A stretch of DNA of 64,000 bases from Spongiimicrobium salis (lineage in GTDB: Bacteria; Bacteroidota; Bacteroidia; Flavobacteriales; Flavobacteriaceae): assembly GCF_043678055.1 (NCBI RefSeq), contig NZ_JBHEQA010000001.1, positions 806,001 through 870,000 of the forward strand, read 5' to 3'. The first letter of the stretch is position 1. Each line of letters opens with the position of its first letter. A program made the translations under genes and the position numbers. Positions 62,317 through 64,000 of this stretch are shown here, one piece after another. The notes under the pieces are model-generated. The model made no database searches and had not been told where the DNA came from. It saw only the letters and a program-made list of their open reading frames with translations.

Positions 62317-62448
62317 ATGATTATGGAAGAAATATCTGTCGGTACAAGGATCCTAAATACGGTCCTTCGCGCTATGGTTGTAATTTTAATTGGTATTTTA
62401 TCAGCTGTTGTAATTTGTATATTTTTAGCAGTCTTTAATATCATCTAA
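62317..62448 (+). CDS. Small single-helix membrane protein
   Basis: A 43-residue frame with one strong membrane helix (AMVVILIGILSAVVICIFLAVF) after a short acidic start (MIMEEISVGT). A purine-rich AGAGGA lies seven bases before the ATG at 62317, and the next 270 bases hold no gene. A longer frame from a GTG at 62263 is less likely. Short membrane proteins of this size are common but hard to prove. Confidence 0.5.
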   Translation: MIMEEISVGTRILNTVLRAMVVILIGILSAVVICIFLAVFNII

Positions 62449-62721
62449 ATAAACCCTCCCCTATCTTACCCTGTCGACCTATTTGATTTTCCTTGTATCC
62501 CCTTTCCAATACTTTTCTTAAGCCCTTGAAAAACAATTTTTTACAGGGATATTCCTACATATTCCAATTTCCACCGTTTTATATGCATAAAAACGTTAAT
62601 TTGTTGATAACTTAAGGCTACTATATTTTTCTATTTCAGGAGGTGCAATATTTTTGTAAGATTGTCGTTAAAGTGTCAAAATGTTCGATTAACGGACGCT
62701 TTTCGCTCTAAAAATTGCTAT

Positions 62722-64000
62722 ATGAACTGCTCTGAAGTCCCAGAATATATAAAAAAGAATTTCTTTTTTTTCCTGACCTTATGCCTTTTTCTCCCTTCAG
62801 GACTATACGCACAGTGTACAGGTGCCGATTTTGAAGAACAAAACGGTATCGTTGTTATTCAAATGGAATCTGGAACACTGCCTACAGGTTGGAATGAAGA
62901 GACGGGTTCTGCCGGTTTTACCGGAGATTCTTTTATTGCATGGCGGGGAAGTGATTTTTTCAATACTCCGGGCAATGGCGTCATTACCTATACCGTTCGT
63001 ATCAATACACCCGGAGAATATCGTTTTCAATGGAGAAGCAGAGTGGGTATTGGCACCAATAGTACGGAGCATAATGATTCTTGGCTCCGAATCGACGATG
63101 CCGATAGTTTTTTTGGAAGAAGAGCATCCGATGGAGGCTTGGTTTTCCCGAGGGATCGCCCAGGAAACCCGAAACCTGAAGGAGCAAGTTCAGACGGATG
63201 GTTGAAAGCGTATTTAAATGGAACGATCAATTGGACTTGGTCTACCTTGACCAGTGATAACGATGGGCATGAAATCTTTGCCACTTTTAATAATGCCGGA
63301 GTGTATACGATAGAGGTTTCCGGACGTTCCAATGGTCATTTTATAGATCGTATGGTGCTATACCGAGAAAGTCAGTTTTCAGAAAGTCAGGCTACCGACC
63401 TTTCTAGAGAGGAAACCGTATGTACCAATACTATGCCCGACTGTAGTAACCTTATGCTCAGTCTTGACCCCACGCCCGCAACTACCTGTAACGGGACCGA
63501 TGGCAGCGTCGTTTCCAATGTATCCGGAGCACAGGGGGCCGTTACCTATAGCTGGAGCAATGGGGAGACCACGCCCAATATCTTCGGACTCGCACCGGGG
63601 ACTTACACCTTGGACATCATGGACGCCGCGGGATGTCCCGCTTCCGCTTCCATTGTCGTCGGGGAACCCGCGCTGCCCAACGTTTCCCTAACCGCCTTTG
63701 CCAATGTTTCCGAAACCGATCCCGTCTTCGCCCTCAGTGGCGGAAGTCCCGTAGGAGGAAATTATTCCGGTACAGGGGTGAACAACAATATGTTCGATCC
63801 ATCCATTGGACCCGGAACCTACACCATTACCTATACCTATACCGATGGTACCACGCAGTGTACCAATACCGCAACACAGAATATTACCGTAGATCCCGCA
63901 GGGACCGACTGTAGCAACCTTATGCTCAGCCTTGACCCTACGCCCACAACTACCTGTAACGGGACCGATGGCAGCATCGTTTCCAATGTATCCGGAGCAC
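62722..64000 (+). CDS. Large secreted repeat protein, SprB-like (3' end outside window)
   Basis: Open from an ATG at 62722 to the right edge (426 codons) with no stop. A signal peptide follows a basic start (KKNFFFFLTLCLFLPSGLYAQ). Residues about 35-225 form a beta-rich domain that opens FEEQNGIVVIQMES, includes YTVRINTPGEYRFQWRSR and ends FIDRMVLYRES, resembling a carbohydrate-binding or GH115-C-terminal-like sandwich. From residue 240, repeat units begin with CSNLMLSLDPTP, contain TCNGTDGSVVSNVSGAQG, SWSNGETTPNIFGLAPGTYTL (the SprB repeat pattern) and an Ig/PKD-like part (GPGTYTITYTYTDG). The second unit starts at residue 396. It is probably a surface adhesin secreted by the type IX system. 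Confidence 0.85.
   Translation, partial: MNCSEVPEYIKKNFFFFLTLCLFLPSGLYAQCTGADFEEQNGIVVIQMESGTLPTGWNEETGSAGFTGDSFIAWRGSDFFNTPGNGVITYTVRINTPGEYRFQWRSRVGIGTNSTEHNDSWLRIDDADSFFGRRASDGGLVFPRDRPGNPKPEGASSDGWLKAYLNGTINWTWSTLTSDNDGHEIFATFNNAGVYTIEVSGRSNGHFIDRMVLYRESQFSESQATDLSREETVCTNTMPDCSNLMLSLDPTPATTCNGTDGSVVSNVSGAQGAVTYSWSNGETTPNIFGLAPGTYTLDIMDAAGCPASASIVVGEPALPNVSLTAFANVSETDPVFALSGGSPVGGNYSGTGVNNNMFDPSIGPGTYTITYTYTDGTTQCTNTATQNITVDPAGTDCSNLMLSLDPTPTTTCNGTDGSIVSNVSGA
63439..63906 (+). repeat. First full 468-bp coding repeat unit
   Basis: One period from the GAC-TGT (Asp-Cys) codons at 63439 to the same codons at 63907, that is 156 residues. It contains one SprB-type module and one Ig/PKD-like module. 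Of the 60 bases at 63481-63540, 36 are G or C by my count, more than in the non-repeat part (28 of 60 at 62881-62940). Confidence 0.85.
63907..64000 (+). repeat. Second repeat unit, cut by the window edge
   Basis: The 94 visible bases match 63439-63532 at 89 positions, with differences mainly at third codon positions. The near-identity suggests recent duplication or homogenisation by recombination. Confidence 0.85.

Noticed and set aside
63464..63914. Two forward frames inside the repeat protein
   Set aside because: They are out-of-frame readings of the long open frame from 62722, which has a signal peptide and SprB-type modules.
1..64000. CRISPR arrays, insertion sequences, phage genes, rRNA genes
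   Set aside because: I saw no regularly spaced repeats, transposase or phage motifs, or rRNA sequence. The only close repeats are the 50-bp pair and the 468-bp units.

Overview
The window looks like chromosomal DNA from a marine-type member of the Bacteroidetes, most likely family Flavobacteriaceae. The reasons are a promoter of the Bacteroidetes -33 TTTG / -7 TANNTTTG type in front of rplM, a ribosomal protein S2 carrying a C-terminal helix-hairpin-helix tail, DUF4097, DUF5916 and DUF5777 family proteins, an ECF sigma/anti-sigma pair, paired ExbD genes, and a repeat-bearing secreted protein of the SprB/type IX secretion style at the right edge. I see no insertion sequence, phage or CRISPR array.

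Layout. Positions 1-13650 form a dense, one-direction block of twelve genes with many start/stop overlaps. It holds a complete ADP-L-glycero-D-manno-heptose pathway (gmhB, hldD, hldE, gmhA), a GT9 heptosyltransferase-like gene, a GT2 polyprenyl-phosphate glycosyltransferase, two multi-spanning GT-C-like glycosyltransferases, a putative heme c lipoprotein and three B12-binding radical SAM enzymes. The theme continues to 20.5 kb: a flippase, an APS kinase facing a PAPS-dependent sulfotransferase, a SPASM-like radical SAM enzyme, a fourth B12-binding radical SAM enzyme and a methyltransferase. My reading is a surface-glycoconjugate locus whose product contains heptose and may be sulfated and further modified by radical chemistry. 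The product is unknown.

Positions 20.5-42 kb are mostly housekeeping: a lipoprotein, a DUF5916 outer-membrane protein, rplM-rpsI, rpsB, tsf, a sigma/anti-sigma/DUF4097 set with a serine hydrolase, an M61 peptidase, pyrH-frr, an RND-type exporter, asnS and rpoN. Positions 42-46.5 kb carry an ExbB/ExbD energising operon followed by a second, paralogous ExbD pair and an outer-membrane protein. Positions 46.5-50.8 kb hold a DUF5777 barrel protein and tRNA-Ser(GGA), bracketed by a 50-bp direct repeat that includes the 3' end of ansA, then ansA, a TatD hydrolase and a small retropepsin-like protein. Positions 50.8-55.6 kb hold the 2-oxoglutarate dehydrogenase genes and a barrel-like neighbour. Positions 56-62 kb hold an amidohydrolase, galE, a DegT-family aminotransferase, the Kdo transferase and a sugar transporter. 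The window ends inside a large secreted protein with a 468-bp repeat unit.

Several start codons given here differ from the longest open frame: gmhB, hldE, the GT87 gene, rplM (GTG), the anti-sigma gene, two exbD genes, the PorT-like gene and the sugar transporter. The reasons are in each entry. Family assignments come from reading motifs, not from database searches.
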